Translations under genes and position numbers: made by a program
Shown here: piece after piece, positions 30,070 through 32,529 of the stretch
How positions within the stretch are numbered: position 1 is the first letter of the stretch
Layout of the letters: the number at the start of each line of letters is the position of its first letter
Source: Gammaproteobacteria bacterium
GTDB lineage: Bacteria > Pseudomonadota > Gammaproteobacteria > GRL18
Assembly (NCBI GenBank): GCA_027076245.1
Contig: JALTKC010000545.1
Span: forward strand, 1-32,529
Direction of reading: 5' to 3'
DNA length: 32,529 nucleotides
Notes under the pieces: model-generated
What the model was told of the DNA's origin: nothing
Databases searched by the model: none
Seen by the model: the letters and a program-made list of their open reading frames with translations, nothing else

Positions 30070-32529
30070 TTACTTCGTTTCTTTGGTCTGTCTGTTTTTT
30101 TTATTTTTTAATTGCGGCTTCTTATATTGGTTCAGAAGTTTTGAGTAATCCGGCTGGGTACCTGCCCAGCGATACTTAAAATTGCCCACCAGGCCGGAAA
30201 ATGGATTAGTTATACCACCTGCCAGGGTGCCTTCTTTTGCTTTGTTTATTATTTCATCAAAATTATCATCCATATTGCTGATGGAACCCCAGAATTTAAT
30301 GGTAGGACCTTTCCAGAAACCGTATTCATCCTGTTCGTCCTTTAATAGTCCAAGCCCGTAAAAAATAGCGGCACCTTCTCCGGACAGGTTTAAATCCGCC
30401 TGCATTTTAAGATCCTGATCCATTAGCCTGGTATCAGGTGCAAAAGTAATATCGCCATCCGCAATTAAATGCAGTTCGGGACTGAGTATTTCAAAAATAT
30501 CAATATGGGTATTTAGATCCTTCTGGCGGGACATGCTCATACGGATTAGGTCATATTCTATGTCTTTGGCAAAGCGTACCACGCGGTTAATAATACCCAG
30601 ACCAAAACCTGATGTAGGTAGTACGGATACCACTTCACCCACTACGGCCATGGCCTGGCCGCCGGAACGTGCCATGATATTGTCGGCCGGGATTAAATGA
30701 TAGACTCCATCGACACCGCTGATATCAATTTTAAACATCAGTTCATTACGGATCTGGGTTAAATTGCTTAAAGGACCATAAAAGAGTAAATCTACATCAA
30801 AAACTCCGTCTGCCCTGGGCACATGATCGGGTTTTAATTCTTTTAGAAAGCCGCCTACATTAAATTGGCTTAAAGCAGTATTAAGACGGATGTCATAGGG
30901 CTGTTTTCTTTTGGGCGTAAATTTAAAATCGGCATCCAGAGTCATGGGGCTGTCATGAAAACGAATTTCAAAGTTTTTAGCAATTAAATGTTTCCTGTTA
31001 ATATCAAGCTGACCCCTGATATTGTGATAGGACATATAATCGGAATAATACAGTCTCTGTATATCCAGATGAGCCAGTATATCCAGTCCGGTAGGCCAGA
31101 AGGGTGTTAGTGCAGGCGTATTATCCGGTGCAGCAGGCAAGGATGTTTGTTCTGTCTTTGCTGTTGATTCTATTTCCTTTTCAAGTTTTGACAGTTCAGA
31201 ATCCGGGTTAATGGCGGCCAGCAGTTTTAATATATCGTTTAAAAATATTTCCTTGCCATGGACATCAATAGCCACAGAAGGGGTATCGTTTTTAATCTGG
31301 ATATGATTTTTCAGGATTAACTCAGTTGTACCTGACTGGCTTTGCATAATCAGAGGAAATTCCAGGAACAGATCCTTAAGGTTCTTAATTTTACCTGTAC
31401 CGTCAATTAATACAGATTGAATTAATTGCTGCTTATTATTATCACCCAGATCATTGATCTGCCATTTATGTTTTAACTGGTGAGCATTATCCAGCGAAAT
31501 ATCAGCCGTCAGTGTCCCCCTGGTCAGAGTATTGTCAGGCATAATACCCGGCTGACTGAACCATTGTGTCAATAAAACATTCAGATCGGCATTTAAACTG
31601 GTAAGGGGCATGGTCTTTCCGGTATGGTATTTTAAATCGGCATTAAGAGCCAGAGCCCTGTTTTTCTGTCCTTTAAACTGCAGTGCTAACTGTTTAATAC
31701 GGGCCGTGGTTTGCTTGCCTGACTGTACGGCCTGTATATCAAGTATTACATCAAAAGGATTAAGCAGGGCGGTTTTGGGATTTTTGTAATGAACATTGTG
31801 CAGGCGTAAAGGCTGCTCAAACTTAATAGTCTGTTTCCTGTTTTTTTGTACCAGATTAATTCTTGCACTGGCTGAATCAAAGGTTATGGGTAGCTCAGGG
31901 AACAGCACTTCATAAGGACTGATATCAAAATTTTTAAGCTTCAGGCTTAAATGTCCGTTTTGAGCAAAATTATTTTTTGCATCACTTAGTGACAGTTTAA
32001 TTGGGCTATGGGTTTTAAGATCCAGACGGCCCTTGCTGAGTGGGTGGAATACTGATAAAAACAGCTCTGAAATATCCAGCTGATTATTATGCAGACTCAG
32101 CTGATATTGAGTATCCAGGATTGAAGGCTTACGGATGGTTTTATGGGTAAACTGATTAACCAGCCTGAGCTTCATTAACTGATGTATATGGCCATTCAGA
32201 TTGCCTTTTAAATAAATAGCGGGGTCAGTTTTATCCAGATGAGTAACAATGACAGAGCCTTTATTGTTTAGCAGGCGGCTGCCGGATTGGGTAATGGACA
32301 GTTGAGGATAATTAACCGTTATTTTGTCCGGGGTATAATTTATCCTGGCATTAAAGTTAAGACCCAGACGATTGAATAAAGCCTGCTGCTCATCAGATAG
32401 TGCCAGGTTGGAAAAACCAAGTTGCTGAATATGCAGATTATATTGATCACTGGATGTACTGCCCAGGACAGCCTTTAATCTGCTCAGTTTACCGGAAATC
32501 TGATACGGTGCCGCATATTGTCTGATAAC
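30070..32529 (-). CDS. AsmA-like protein, C-terminal part (partial)
   Basis: The open frame continues past the right edge, so 819 residues of a larger protein are visible and the N-terminus is missing; ATG 32175 is internal, not the start. The sequence is a succession of amphipathic beta strands with low Cys content, typical of AsmA-like proteins that form long lipid-carrying beta-grooves between the two membranes. Recognisable parts are the SPMTLDADFKFTPKRKQPYDIRLNTALSQFNVGGFLKEL repeat-like unit, FDVDLLFYGPLSNL, and the closing DLNLSGEGAAIFYGLGLLKDE. A Glu/Thr-rich linker lies near ELSKLEKEIESTAKTEQ. It ends in a basic tail (KKPQLKNKKNRQTKETK). Exact subfamily not assigned. Confidence 0.75.
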   Translation of the reverse strand, partial: VIRQYAAPYQISGKLSRLKAVLGSTSSDQYNLHIQQLGFSNLALSDEQQALFNRLGLNFNARINYTPDKITVNYPQLSITQSGSRLLNNKGSVIVTHLDKTDPAIYLKGNLNGHIHQLMKLRLVNQFTHKTIRKPSILDTQYQLSLHNNQLDISELFLSVFHPLSKGRLDLKTHSPIKLSLSDAKNNFAQNGHLSLKLKNFDISPYEVLFPELPITFDSASARINLVQKNRKQTIKFEQPLRLHNVHYKNPKTALLNPFDVILDIQAVQSGKQTTARIKQLALQFKGQKNRALALNADLKYHTGKTMPLTSLNADLNVLLTQWFSQPGIMPDNTLTRGTLTADISLDNAHQLKHKWQINDLGDNNKQQLIQSVLIDGTGKIKNLKDLFLEFPLIMQSQSGTTELILKNHIQIKNDTPSVAIDVHGKEIFLNDILKLLAAINPDSELSKLEKEIESTAKTEQTSLPAAPDNTPALTPFWPTGLDILAHLDIQRLYYSDYMSYHNIRGQLDINRKHLIAKNFEIRFHDSPMTLDADFKFTPKRKQPYDIRLNTALSQFNVGGFLKELKPDHVPRADGVFDVDLLFYGPLSNLTQIRNELMFKIDISGVDGVYHLIPADNIMARSGGQAMAVVGEVVSVLPTSGFGLGIINRVVRFAKDIEYDLIRMSMSRQKDLNTHIDIFEILSPELHLIADGDITFAPDTRLMDQDLKMQADLNLSGEGAAIFYGLGLLKDEQDEYGFWKGPTIKFWGSISNMDDNFDEIINKAKEGTLAGGITNPFSGLVGNFKYRWAGTQPDYSKLLNQYKKPQLKNKKNRQTKETK

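Overview
The window is a stretch of chromosome from a gammaproteobacterium. The clearest marker is the surE–pcm–yqaA–nlpD–rpoS block, supported by an apeB–yejK (ndpA) pair, quinone-type pyrD, uup and rluB. Base composition is moderate to low GC by eye. Two sodium-coupled membrane proteins (NhaA and GltS) and a TRAP transporter fit a marine or otherwise sodium-rich habitat, but I cannot name the genus. No phage, insertion sequence or CRISPR array is visible. Most of the window is ordinary, tightly packed housekeeping DNA.

Layout. Bases 1-2654 hold the 3' end of polA, then scpB with a repeat-expanded acidic N-terminus, then rluB. Bases 2651-4127 (minus) hold a GGDEF diguanylate cyclase followed by a small protein that looks like the isolated N-terminal domain of Ycf46-type AAA proteins. 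Next come a secreted protein with two thioredoxin folds (4434-5534) and an Smr-domain protein (5545-6087, minus). Bases 6206-10619 are the stationary-phase and repair block surE–pcm–yqaA–nlpD–rpoS, ending in a strong bidirectional terminator. Bases 10769-16867 hold a hypothetical gene, a PilZ c-di-GMP receptor, a small membrane protein, pyrD, a DUF2846-like lipoprotein, apeB, yejK and a small hypothetical gene. A 72-residue protein that is 58 % lysine follows at 17034-17252, then nhaA and gltS.

An unusually long AT-rich gap (20119-20631) holds a tight cluster of three consensus DnaA boxes plus a one-mismatch fourth. This is the strongest non-coding signal in the window: a candidate replication origin or DnaA-titration/reactivation site. 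Downstream are a STAS-domain gene, whose stop codon is followed in frame by an open hydrophobic stretch, and a radical-SAM/glycosyltransferase cluster (an ArsS-like enzyme plus two 'rSAM/selenodomain-associated' transferases) with overlapping genes. Convergent to it is a lipoprotein gene. Then come uup and tRNA-Ser(GGA).

The right end (minus strand) carries a small secreted Arg/Tyr-rich protein, a TRAP transporter (dctP, dctQ, dctM) and a periplasmic GlcG/HbpS-like protein. A 21-bp perfect hairpin with a T-tract lies between dctP and dctQ and probably sets more binding protein than permease. The window ends inside a large AsmA-like protein gene.

Themes that link genes: c-di-GMP synthesis (GGDEF) and reception (PilZ); stationary phase and damage control (RpoS, SurE, Pcm, NlpD); nucleoid proteins (ScpB, YejK, the Lys-rich protein, DnaA boxes); and sodium-driven ion or solute transport (NhaA, GltS, TRAP).
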